Positions 15,138 to 22,989 of a stretch of 64,000 bases of DNA are shown here, in pieces (position 1 is the stretch's first letter; every line of letters begins with the position of its first letter). The translations under genes and the position numbers were made by a program. This DNA is from Barrientosiimonas humi. Lineage in GTDB: Bacteria > Actinomycetota > Actinomycetes > Actinomycetales > Dermatophilaceae. Where the stretch lies: contig NZ_VFOK01000001.1 of the NCBI RefSeq assembly GCF_006716095.1, forward strand, positions 3,131,375-3,195,374. Reading direction: 5' to 3'. The notes below the pieces were generated by a model. That model made no database searches. It worked only from the letters and a program-made list of their open reading frames with translations, and was not told where the DNA came from.

Positions 15138-16438
15138 CCGAACCGCGGTATGCCGTCGTCGGCTCGGGAGTCAGCGGCCTCGTCGCCGCCTACGTGCTGT
15201 CCGGCGCCGGCCCGGTCACGATCTACGAGGCCGACGCGCGCCCCGGCGGCCACGCCCACACCCACGACGTCACGCTTCCCGGCGGCCAGGTCGTGCCCGT
15301 CGACAGCGGGTTCATCGTGCACAACGACCGCACCTATCCGACGCTGTGCCGGCTGTTCTCCGAGCTCGACGTCGCCACCCAGCCGACCGACATGAGCATG
15401 TCCGTCAGCGGCGGGCCACGGCGCTGGCAGTACGCCGGCGGCCAGGGCGCGCGCGGCATCCTCGGCGACCCGCGCACGGCGGCGAGCCCGGCGTACTGGC
15501 GGATGCTGGGTGAGGTCCGGCGCTTCCACCGCGCGGCGCGAAACCTGTTGGCAGACACCGGGAGTGGTCTCGATACGGGCTCCGCTGGCGCTCCGCCCTA
15601 CTCGACCAGCACGGACGTCACCATCGGTGAGTGGGCCGGGGGCCTGGGGTTCAGCGACACCTTCCACCAGATGTTCCTGCGCCCGCTGGTGGCCGCCGTG
15701 TGGTCGTGCGACACCGCAGACGCGCTGCGCTACCCCGCCCGCAGCCTGCTCACCTTCCTCGAGCACCACGGCATGCTCACCGTCACCGGGTCGCCGACGT
15801 GGCGCACGGTCGTGGGCGGCTCGCGATCCTATGTCGACCGAGTCCTCAAGAACGTCAGTGAGATTCGGCTGTCCAGCCCCGTGCGCGAGGTCCGCCGCAC
15901 CGACGACGGCGTCGAGGTCACCGACCCCCACGGCACGAGGACGTACGCCGGTGTCGTCATCGCCGCGCACCCGCACCAGGCCCTGCGCATGCTCCACCGG
16001 CCGGACGCCCTCGAGGACGCCGTGCTGTCGGCGATCACCTACTCCACCAACCCCGCCCAGCTGCACACCGACACGAGCCTGCTGCCGACCCGGCGCCGCG
16101 TGCGGGCGTCGTGGAACTACCGGCTCCCCGACGACGAGCAGCAGGGCGTGCTGGTGTCCTACGACCTCACCCGCCTGATGCGCCTGCCGCGGGGCGACGA
16201 GCAGCGAGTCCTGGTGACGCTCAACGGATCTCACCGCGTCGACCCCAGCACGGTCATCGCCGAGATGACCTACGAGCACCCGCTCTACACCGCCGAGGCG
16301 GTCGCTGCGCAGCGCCTCCTGCCGCAGCTGTCCGACGACCGCATCGCTTTCGCCGGCGCCTACCACGGGTGGGGGTTCCACGAGGACGGCGCGGCCAGCG
16401 GCCTGGCCGCCGCCCGACGTCTCGGGGTGAGCTGGTGA
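15134..16438 (+). CDS. FAD-dependent oxidoreductase (NAD(P)-binding Rossmann, UfaA1-locus type)
   Basis: The 434-residue protein starts with a dinucleotide-binding fold (YAVVGSGVSGLVAAYVLSGA then YEADARPGGHAHT) and continues with the amine-oxidase-like flavoprotein pattern (VDSGFIVHNDRTYPTL). Such proteins precede DUF1365 and cyclopropane-fatty-acid-synthase-like genes in sigK operons and probably act on fatty acyl chains. Residues ~145–159 (SGLDTGSAGAPPYST) are encoded by a 44-bp palindromic repeat (15565–15608) that interrupts a conserved region in frame. The enzyme probably tolerates it as a surface loop. It overlaps rskA and the DUF1365 gene by 4 bases each. Confidence 0.88.
   Translation: MTEPRYAVVGSGVSGLVAAYVLSGAGPVTIYEADARPGGHAHTHDVTLPGGQVVPVDSGFIVHNDRTYPTLCRLFSELDVATQPTDMSMSVSGGPRRWQYAGGQGARGILGDPRTAASPAYWRMLGEVRRFHRAARNLLADTGSGLDTGSAGAPPYSTSTDVTIGEWAGGLGFSDTFHQMFLRPLVAAVWSCDTADALRYPARSLLTFLEHHGMLTVTGSPTWRTVVGGSRSYVDRVLKNVSEIRLSSPVREVRRTDDGVEVTDPHGTRTYAGVVIAAHPHQALRMLHRPDALEDAVLSAITYSTNPAQLHTDTSLLPTRRRVRASWNYRLPDDEQQGVLVSYDLTRLMRLPRGDEQRVLVTLNGSHRVDPSTVIAEMTYEHPLYTAEAVAAQRLLPQLSDDRIAFAGAYHGWGFHEDGAASGLAAARRLGVSW
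15565..15608. repeat. REP-like palindromic element inserted in frame in a coding sequence
   Basis: The element begins TGGTCTCGATACG and ends CTACTCGACCA, with a GC-rich inner inverted repeat (GGCTCCGCTGGCGCTCCGCC). The same ends occur in non-coding DNA at 28253–28294. Here it adds about 15 codons to the oxidoreductase gene without breaking the frame. Confidence 0.75.
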
Positions 16439-17163
16439 CCGCGCTCTACCGCACCCGGGTCGCTCACCACCGCGGCACGCCGCTGCGGCACTCGTTCCGC
16501 CACTCCTCCACCGCCTGGCTCGTCGACCTCGCCCGGCTCGGCGGGCGTACGACCCCGCCCGACCTGCCGCGCTGGCTCCGCCCGGTCGTGCAGTTCCGTG
16601 CCTCCGACCACCTCGGCGACCCCGAGTCCCGTTGGTACGACAACGTGCTCGCCTTCGCGGACACGCAGGGCGTCGACCTCTCCGGGCAGCAGGTGCTGGC
16701 GCTGACGACGCCGCGCAGCCTCGGTCACGCCTTCAACCCGATCACCGTCTACTGGTGCCTCGACGGCGAGCACCTCACCTGCGCGATCGCCGAGGTGCAC
16801 AACACCTACGGCGAGCGGCACGCCTACCTCGTGCGGCCCGACGAGGAGTCGCGGGCCGAGACCGACAAGGAGCTCTACGTCTCGCCGTTCAACGACGTCT
16901 CCGGTCGCTACACGCTCTCGCTCCCGCTGCCCGGCGACACGTTCGACGTGCGAGTCACGTTGCACCGCAACGGTTTCACCCCGTTCGTGGCCACCTGGGA
17001 CGGCGAGCGAGTGCCTGCGCCCGACGTGCTGCGCACCGCGCTGACCAGCGCCCTCGCGCCGCGCCTGGTCGCGGCCCGCATCCGGGTGCACGGCATCCGG
17101 TTGTGGGCGCGGGGCCTGCCCATCGTCCACCGACCGCACCACACCCCCCAGGAGTCGGTATGA
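16435..17163 (+). CDS. DUF1365 family protein
   Basis: This 242-residue protein matches DUF1365 (start TALYRTRVAHHRGTPLRHSF; core RSLGHAFNPITVYWCLDG and AEVHNTYGERHAYL). The family is regularly encoded between a flavin oxidoreductase and a CFA-type methyltransferase and is presumed to work in the same lipid modification, but no reaction has been assigned. The GTG start at 16435 overlaps the preceding stop (GTGA), and its stop overlaps the next ATG. No signal peptide is evident. Confidence 0.9.
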   Translation: MTALYRTRVAHHRGTPLRHSFRHSSTAWLVDLARLGGRTTPPDLPRWLRPVVQFRASDHLGDPESRWYDNVLAFADTQGVDLSGQQVLALTTPRSLGHAFNPITVYWCLDGEHLTCAIAEVHNTYGERHAYLVRPDEESRAETDKELYVSPFNDVSGRYTLSLPLPGDTFDVRVTLHRNGFTPFVATWDGERVPAPDVLRTALTSALAPRLVAARIRVHGIRLWARGLPIVHRPHHTPQESV

Positions 17164-18458
17164 CCGCGTTCGACGCCACCCTCAGCCCGCTGCGCCCCGA
17201 CGACGGCCCGATCGACGCCACCCGATGGCCCGACGTCGCCCACGCCCCGTCCACGCTCCGCGCCCGGCTCGCCCGCCCCGTCGCGGAGCGGATCTTTCTG
17301 CGCGCCGTCGACCGCATGCCGATCCGGGTGCTGCTGCCCGACGGTCACGCCGTCGGTGGCGGCGCGGCCACCCTCGGCGCGCCGACGATGGTGGTGCACG
17401 ACGCGGAGCGGCTGCTGCGGCGCCTCGGCGACAGCGGCCTCATCGGCTTCGGCGAGAGCTACTGCGCCGGCGAGTGGGACAGCCCCGACCTCGCGCCGCT
17501 CATCGCGGCGTTTGCCGACGCCATCGACGAGCTGGTGCCGGCGCCGCTCGCCCGGCTGCGCGCGGCCTACCTCGCGCGGCAGCCGCACACCGACCGGCAG
17601 ACCACCGACAACTCGCGCAGCAACGTCGAGCGGCACTACGACCTGTCCAACGAGATGTTCGCGCTGTTCCTCGACGAGACGATGAGCTACTCCGCGGCCC
17701 TGTTCGACCCGCCCCCGACGTACGACGCCCACACCCACCCCCAGCCCCTCGCCGAGGCGCAGCGCGCCAAGATCGACCGGCTGCTCGACCAGGCCGGCGT
17801 CGGCGAGGGCACCCGGGTGCTCGAGATCGGTTCTGGTTGGGGCGAGCTCGCGCTGCGCGCCGCGCAGCGCGGCGCCCACGTCGACACCATCACGCTGTCC
17901 TCGGAGCAGCTCGACCTCACCCGCGACAAGGTCCGCGACGGAGGGGTCGGCGACCGCGTCGAGGCGCGGCTGCTCGACTACCGCGAGGTCACCGGCAGCT
18001 ACGACGCGGTCGTCTCGGTCGAGATGATCGAGGCCGTCGGTCTCGACTTCCTCGACACCTACTTCGCGACGATCCAGCGGGTGCTGCGGCCCGGCGGCCG
18101 CGCCGCGATCCAGGCGATCACCATGCCGCACCACCGCGTCGACCTGACGCGTGGCGGATACACCTGGATCCACAAGTACATCTTCCCCGGCGGCGCCCTC
18201 GCCTCCCGCGAGCTGCTGCTCGAGGAGGCCGGCCGCGCGGGGCTGAGCACCGTCGACACCCTCAGCATGGGCAGCAGCTACGCACTGACCCTGCGGCAGT
18301 GGCGCCAGGAGTTCGACGAGCAGCGAGATGCGTTGTGCGAGCTGGGTTTCGACCACACCTTCCAACGCATGTGGCGGTTCTACCTCGGCTACTCCGAGGG
18401 CGGATTCCGCTCCGGATACCTCGACGTGCACCAGCTGACCTTCGAGGCGGGCGCGTGA
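17160..18458 (+). CDS. Cyclopropane-fatty-acid-synthase-like SAM methyltransferase (copy 1)
   Basis: The 432-residue protein has the CFA synthase layout: an N-terminal lipid-binding domain (GESYCAGEWDSPDLAPLI), the linker NVERHYDLSNEMFALFLD typical of the family, and SAM-binding motif I VLEIGSGWGELALRAAQ (~223–239). It then has IQAITMPHHR and a C-terminal domain ending FRSGYLDVHQL. CFA-type enzymes transfer a methylene or methyl group from S-adenosylmethionine to the double bond of an unsaturated phospholipid acyl chain. In the sigK operon the partner oxidoreductase may reduce the intermediate to a methyl-branched chain, as BfaA/BfaB make tuberculostearic acid; that specific product is inference. 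Confidence 0.9.
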   Translation: MTAFDATLSPLRPDDGPIDATRWPDVAHAPSTLRARLARPVAERIFLRAVDRMPIRVLLPDGHAVGGGAATLGAPTMVVHDAERLLRRLGDSGLIGFGESYCAGEWDSPDLAPLIAAFADAIDELVPAPLARLRAAYLARQPHTDRQTTDNSRSNVERHYDLSNEMFALFLDETMSYSAALFDPPPTYDAHTHPQPLAEAQRAKIDRLLDQAGVGEGTRVLEIGSGWGELALRAAQRGAHVDTITLSSEQLDLTRDKVRDGGVGDRVEARLLDYREVTGSYDAVVSVEMIEAVGLDFLDTYFATIQRVLRPGGRAAIQAITMPHHRVDLTRGGYTWIHKYIFPGGALASRELLLEEAGRAGLSTVDTLSMGSSYALTLRQWRQEFDEQRDALCELGFDHTFQRMWRFYLGYSEGGFRSGYLDVHQLTFEAGA

Positions 18459-19789
18459 GACGTCCGACCAGCGCACCCGCCCGTCCCGTCGCACCGGCCC
18501 TCGTCGCGCTCCTCGAGGACGCCCTCGGCGCCCCGCCACCGGTGCGCATCGTCGCCTGGGACGGCTCCAGCGCCGGCCCCGACATCGGCGCGCCCACCGT
18601 GACGCTGCACTCGCCGCGGGCGCTGCAGCGCCTCGTGCGCCACCCGGGCGAGCTCGGCGCCGCCCAGGCCTACGTCACCGGTGAGCTGTCGATCGACTGG
18701 CCGGTCGAGCGAGCGCTGCGACACGTCTGGGAGCAGGCGCGGCGCCGCCCCACCCGCCGGATCCGCCTGTCCCCCAGCATGATTCGTGACGCGGTCGGCA
18801 TCCTGCGCGCCGCCGATGCCTTCGGGCGGCCGCCGGCACCGCCCGCGACCCAGATCGCGGTGACCGGCCGCCTGCACTCCCGCCGCCGCGACGCCGCGGT
18901 CATCCACCACCACTACGACATCCCGACCGACTTCTACGAGCTGATCCTCGACGACGCCATGGCCTACTCCTGCGGCTACGTCACCGGGGCGAGCCTCGAT
19001 GCCCACGAGACACCGGCGTACACGCTGGAGGACGCGCAGGGCGACAAGCTCGACCTGGTCTGCCGCAAGCTCGGCCTCGACCAGCGGCCCGGCATGCGGC
19101 TGCTCGACGTCGGGTGCGGCTGGGGCGCGCTCAGCCTGCACGCCGCCGAGCACTACGACGCCCGGGTCACCGGCGTGACGATCGCCCGCGAGCAGCAGCA
19201 GTTCGTCGAGAAGCGCGCCGCCGACCGCGGGCTCACCGACCGGGTCACGATCCGGCTGCAGGACTACCGCGACGTCGCCGACCGGCCGTACGACGCCGTC
19301 GCCTCGCTCGAGATGGGCGAGCACGCCGGCGACCGCGGCTACCCCGCGTTCGTCGAGACCCTGCGCCGCAACGCCGCGCCGCACGCGCGCATCCTCGTGC
19401 AGCAGATGACCCGGCGCGGCAAGCACCCCGGCGGCGGCCCGTTCATCGAGGCGTTCATCGCGCCCGACATGACGATGCGGCCGGTCGGCGAGACCGTCGA
19501 GCTGCTCGAGCGCGGCGGCCTCGAGGTGCGCGACGTGCACGCGCTGCGCGAGCACTACGTCTGGACCGTGCGCGCCTGGCAGGGCCGGTTCGTCGCCGCG
19601 CGCGAGGAGCTCGTGCGCCTCGTCGGCGAAGAGGTCGTGCGCGTCTGGGAGCTCTACCTCGCCGGCGGGCTGCTGGCCTTCGAGGAGGGGCGCATGGGCG
19701 TCGACCAGATCCTCGCGGTGCCCGCGACCGGCGCGCCCGCCACCGTCCCCGCCGTGCGGCCCGCGACCTGGAGCGACCCCCGTGGGTGA
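18455..19789 (+). CDS. Cyclopropane-fatty-acid-synthase-like SAM methyltransferase (copy 2)
   Basis: A second CFA-family enzyme of 444 residues is encoded from a GTG at 18455 that overlaps the copy 1 stop. The lipid-binding N-terminal domain has AAQAYVTGELSIDW. The family signature HHHYDIPTDFYELILDD is clear, followed by motif I LLDVGCGWGALSLHAAEHY (~213–231). A YPAFVETLRRNAAPHARILV segment and GKHPGGGPFIEAFIAPDMTM follow. It is clearly diverged from copy 1, so the two probably act on different positions or lipids and are not a recent duplicate. Its stop overlaps the DUF1295 start by 8 bases. Confidence 0.9.
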   Translation: MRRPTSAPARPVAPALVALLEDALGAPPPVRIVAWDGSSAGPDIGAPTVTLHSPRALQRLVRHPGELGAAQAYVTGELSIDWPVERALRHVWEQARRRPTRRIRLSPSMIRDAVGILRAADAFGRPPAPPATQIAVTGRLHSRRRDAAVIHHHYDIPTDFYELILDDAMAYSCGYVTGASLDAHETPAYTLEDAQGDKLDLVCRKLGLDQRPGMRLLDVGCGWGALSLHAAEHYDARVTGVTIAREQQQFVEKRAADRGLTDRVTIRLQDYRDVADRPYDAVASLEMGEHAGDRGYPAFVETLRRNAAPHARILVQQMTRRGKHPGGGPFIEAFIAPDMTMRPVGETVELLERGGLEVRDVHALREHYVWTVRAWQGRFVAAREELVRLVGEEVVRVWELYLAGGLLAFEEGRMGVDQILAVPATGAPATVPAVRPATWSDPRG

Positions 19790-20561
19790 CTTCGCTGCAC
19801 TGTCGCTGCTCAGTCTCGCGCTGGTGCTCGCCCTCCAGCTCCTGACGTACGCCATCAGCCGCCGGGCCGGCCGGCTCTCCGTCGTCGACGTGACCTGGGG
19901 CATCGGCCTCGCCCTGGTCGCACTGCTCGCCGCAGCGGTCGGCACCGGCGACGCCACCCGCCGGACGCTGCTCGCCGTCATCGTCGTCGTCTGGGGCTCC
20001 CGGCTCGCCTGGCACATCCACCGCAGGTCGCGCGGCAAGGGCGAGGACCCGCGGTACGCCCGGCTCGCCGAGGGCCGCTCCCCCGCCTCGATCTTCGTCC
20101 GGGTCTTCCTCACCCAGGGCCTGGCGCAGTGGTTCGTCTCGCTGCCGATCCAGGTCTCCGCCAGCACCGGACCACCGCGCGGATTCAGCCTCGCCCTGGT
20201 GGTTCTCGGCGTCGTCGTCTCCGTCGTTGGCATGACGATCGAGGCGGTCGCCGACCGGCAGCTGGCCGCGTTCAAGGCCGACCCGGCCAACCGCGGCACG
20301 ATCATGGACCGCGGCGTGTGGGGCTGGTCGCGCCACCCCAACTACTTCGGCGACTCGTGCGTGTGGGTCGGCGTCTACCTCGTCGCGTGCGCCGTGTGGC
20401 CGGGCGTGCTGACCGTGCTCTCGCCCGCGGCGATGGTGTGGTTCCTCGTCGTCGCGACGGGCGCCCGGCTGCTCGAGCGGCACATGGCCGACCGCCCGGG
20501 ATACGCCGACTACCAGCGGCGCACGAGCTTCTTCGTCCCGCTCCCGCCGAAGAAGGGTTGA
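19782..20561 (+). CDS. DUF1295 membrane protein, steroid 5-alpha-reductase-like fold
   Basis: The 259-residue protein is integral to the membrane with about seven hydrophobic segments. The C-terminal signature GVWGWSRHPNYFGD and RLLERHMADRPGYADYQRRT place it in DUF1295, related to isoprenylcysteine methyltransferases and steroid reductases. As the last gene of the sigK operon it may act on the same membrane lipids; substrate is unknown. The GTG start at 19782 lies within the end of copy 2 of the CFA gene. Translation ends 35 bases before the next gene's start, leaving room only for the SoxR-type promoter. Confidence 0.88.
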   Translation: MGDFAALSLLSLALVLALQLLTYAISRRAGRLSVVDVTWGIGLALVALLAAAVGTGDATRRTLLAVIVVVWGSRLAWHIHRRSRGKGEDPRYARLAEGRSPASIFVRVFLTQGLAQWFVSLPIQVSASTGPPRGFSLALVVLGVVVSVVGMTIEAVADRQLAAFKADPANRGTIMDRGVWGWSRHPNYFGDSCVWVGVYLVACAVWPGVLTVLSPAAMVWFLVVATGARLLERHMADRPGYADYQRRTSFFVPLPPKKG

Positions 20562-20588
20562 CCTCAAGTCAACTTGAACTTCTAGCGT
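20558..20588 (+). promoter_or_regulatory. SoxR-type box in a 19-bp-spacer promoter
   Basis: CCTCAAGTCAACTTGAAC at 20562–20579 differs by only three bases from the SoxR box CCTCAAGTTAACTTGAGG. It lies between TTGACC (20558–20563) and TAGCGT (20583–20588), a 19-bp spacer typical of MerR-family activated promoters. The GTG start of the MFS gene follows 7 bases later, so the transcript would be nearly leaderless. Confidence 0.75.
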
Positions 20589-20595
20589 CGCCTGG

Positions 20596-22062
20596 GTGAC
20601 CGCCACTCAGCCCGCACCGGCCGCGCCGCCCACCGACGCGCCCACCTCGATCTTCGACCCCACCCTGCGTTCGGTGACGATCGGCCTTCTCGCGCTCGTC
20701 TTCCTCGGCGCGTTCGAGGCCCTCGCCCTCACCACCGTCATGCCCGCGATCGCCGCCGACCTCGACGGAACCGCCTGGTACGCCATGGCTTTCACCGTCA
20801 CCATGGGCTCCGGCATCGCGACGCTCGCCTTCGCCGGCGCCCTCGCCGACCGGCGCGGACCCGCCCTCCCGCTCGGCCTCGGCGTCGCCCTGCAGGCCGC
20901 CGGACTCGTCGGAGCCGCTCTGGCCCCCACGATGACCGCGTTCCTGCTCGCGCGCGTGCTGCAGGGCGTCGGCGCCGGCCTCGCCGTGGTCGCGCTGTAC
21001 GTCGTCGCCAACCGCGCCTTCCCCGCCGCCCTGCACACCAAGATCTTCGCTGCGTTCGCGACAGCCTGGCTGCTGCCGAGCATGGTCGGCCCGCTCGCGG
21101 CCGGCACCATCGAGCAGCTGTGGGGCTGGCGCTGGGTGTTCGGCGCCGCGCTGGTCGTGCTGGCCCTCGCCACCGTCGCCCTGCGACCCGTGCTGCTGCC
21201 GAGAACCGTTGCCGCGCCGTCTGATCCGAGCGATGCGCTCGGGGACCTGAGCAGCGCGCCCGGGACAGGCGTACCTCCCTGGCCGCGGCGCGCCATCGCC
21301 GTCTCGGTGCTGCTCGCGGTGCTCGTGATCGCGGTCAACGCGGTGGCCGAGACACCCGGAGCCTGGCGCCTGCTCGGAGTGCTCGGGCTCATCGCCGTGC
21401 TCGTCGCGCTGCGACCCCTGGTGCCGGTCGGCACGCTCCGCGCCCGCGCCGGCCTGCCCGCACCGATCGCGATGCGCGGTCTGGCGTTCGCGGCGTTCGC
21501 CGGCGCCGAGATCTACGTCCCGCGGCTGCTCGTGGAGGAGCGCCACCTCACACCGACCCAGGCCGGGCTCGCACTCAGCCTGGCCGGGGTCGCGTGGTGC
21601 CTGGCCTCCGGTGCCCAGGGCCGGTGGGAGCAGCGCCTGCCGCTGCGCCCGACGCTGACGACCGGGGCCGCGCTGATCGCGACGGGGACCGCGAGCGCGG
21701 TCGGCGTGGCGACGCTCGACCTGCCGTGGTGGGTGCTCATGGCCGGCTGGACGCTGGTCGGCACGGGCATGGGCACGATCTATCCGCGCCTCACGACCGT
21801 GGCGCTCGGCCAAGCCCCGGCCGGTCAGGACGGCTTCGTCTCCTCAGCCCTGCAGACCGTCGACAACGTCGGTGCCGCAGCCGCGCTCGCCGCCTCGGCC
21901 ATCGTCTTCGCGACGGTCGGCGCGGTCTCGGTGACCGCGGGCTACGCCGCCTGCTTCCTGCTCAGCACCGCAGCCGCCACCCTCGCGCTCCTGGTGACCA
22001 CGCGCGTACGCCCGGGCCCCAACCCACATGAAACCGGGTCACACGCGTCTGACCCTGATTGA
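20596..22062 (+). CDS. MFS drug/proton antiporter (14-TM-type) under a SoxR-like promoter
   Basis: This 488-residue major facilitator protein has many membrane segments, starting with TIGLLALVFLGAFEALALTT. It carries the loop motif GALADRRGPALPLGLG and the antiporter-type segment ARVLQGVGAGLAVVALYVVA. It would export a small toxic compound in exchange for protons. The GTG start at 20596 follows a SoxR-type promoter, suggesting induction by redox-active compounds, in keeping with SoxR targets in actinobacteria; no soxR gene is in the window. The last codons run into a large inverted repeat shared with the convergent methyltransferase gene. Confidence 0.88.
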   Translation: MTATQPAPAAPPTDAPTSIFDPTLRSVTIGLLALVFLGAFEALALTTVMPAIAADLDGTAWYAMAFTVTMGSGIATLAFAGALADRRGPALPLGLGVALQAAGLVGAALAPTMTAFLLARVLQGVGAGLAVVALYVVANRAFPAALHTKIFAAFATAWLLPSMVGPLAAGTIEQLWGWRWVFGAALVVLALATVALRPVLLPRTVAAPSDPSDALGDLSSAPGTGVPPWPRRAIAVSVLLAVLVIAVNAVAETPGAWRLLGVLGLIAVLVALRPLVPVGTLRARAGLPAPIAMRGLAFAAFAGAEIYVPRLLVEERHLTPTQAGLALSLAGVAWCLASGAQGRWEQRLPLRPTLTTGAALIATGTASAVGVATLDLPWWVLMAGWTLVGTGMGTIYPRLTTVALGQAPAGQDGFVSSALQTVDNVGAAAALAASAIVFATVGAVSVTAGYAACFLLSTAAATLALLVTTRVRPGPNPHETGSHASDPD

Positions 22063-22093
22063 TCGGGGTCAAACGCACCTAACCCGGTTTCAT
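22028..22093. terminator. Bidirectional nested inverted repeat between convergent genes
   Basis: Outer arms ATGAAACCGGGT (22028–22039) and ACCCGGTTTCAT (22082–22093) are perfect complements. Inner arms TGACCC (22050–22055) and GGGTCA (22066–22071) nest inside. The structure covers the last codons and the stop of the MFS gene and lies 54 bases beyond the stop of the convergent methyltransferase. There is no T-run, so this would be a Rho-dependent or stabilising structure. Confidence 0.55.
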
Positions 22094-22146
22094 GACCGCG
22101 GGGCCGGTCCCACGCGCGGCCTGAGCGGCACCGGGCGCGGGCGCGG

Positions 22147-22833
22147 TCAGGCGTCGTCGACCGGTGGTTGCTGGGTCTGCGGGCGGTCGCCGCGGCGGCG
22201 CAGCACCGTGACGACGTAGTCGGTGCCCGGGGCGTACGGCGCCAGCTCGTAGGAGGCGAACCGCTGCTCCACCTCGAGCCCGGCCGCCTCGGCGTCGGCG
22301 ACGAACTCGTCGGGGTCGTACGTCCGCGAGCCCGCCGGCCCGGCCTGGGTGTGGAAGCCGACCAGCAGCCGCCCGCCCGGCGCCAGCAGCGCCCGCAGCC
22401 GCGCGAGCACCGCCCGCTCGGTGCCCTCGGCCAGCAGGATCATGACGTTGCCGACGCAGACGACGAGGTCGTACGCCGTCGGATAGCCCGCCTCGTGCAG
22501 CAGCTCCGGCGCGAGGTCGTCGAGCCGGGCCTGCAGCACCGGGAGCTCGGGATAGGTGCGGCGCGACTGCTCCACCAGCTCGGCGTCGAGGTCGACCCCG
22601 ATGACGCGGTGCCCCCGCCGCTGCAGCGCCGCCCCGACCCGACCCATGCCGGAGCCGGCGTCCAGCACCGTCGCCGCGCGCGGCGCCAGCACGTCCGCGA
22701 GCCGCGCCTCACCCTCGATGTCGTGCCCGTCGCGCAGCAGCCGCGCGAACCGCTCGCCGTAACCCCGGTTGCCCGGGCCCCCCATCTCCCAGCGCGTCGG
22801 ACGGGCCGGACTGGTCGGGCGAGGTGCGGTCAC
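22147..22833 (-). CDS. Class I SAM-dependent methyltransferase
   Basis: The roughly 228-residue protein has SAM-binding motif I VLDAGSGMGRVGAALQRRG, motif II VIGVDLDAELVEQSRR and a YDLVVCVGNVMILL motif IV. It is a small-molecule type methyltransferase with unknown substrate. Two GTG starts are possible, 22863 and 22833. I prefer 22833 because a GGAGGG lies directly upstream and the conserved part begins soon after (RWEMGGPGNRGYGERFARLL). It is monocistronic, facing the MFS gene and sharing a terminator structure with it. Confidence 0.8.
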   Translation of the reverse strand: MTAPRPTSPARPTRWEMGGPGNRGYGERFARLLRDGHDIEGEARLADVLAPRAATVLDAGSGMGRVGAALQRRGHRVIGVDLDAELVEQSRRTYPELPVLQARLDDLAPELLHEAGYPTAYDLVVCVGNVMILLAEGTERAVLARLRALLAPGGRLLVGFHTQAGPAGSRTYDPDEFVADAEAAGLEVEQRFASYELAPYAPGTDYVVTVLRRRGDRPQTQQPPVDDA

Positions 22834-22989
22834 ACCCTCCAGGATGGCGTACGCCCGCCGCACCCCCTCCCGGACCTCCGCCTGACCGTGCGCCCCGCCG
22901 CCCGAGACCGCACCGAGAACCGACTCGGCCCCTCCGGCGTCGCTTCGCCAGAGGGGCCGAAAGGCCTGTGCGCAGGTGGTCTGCCGGGG

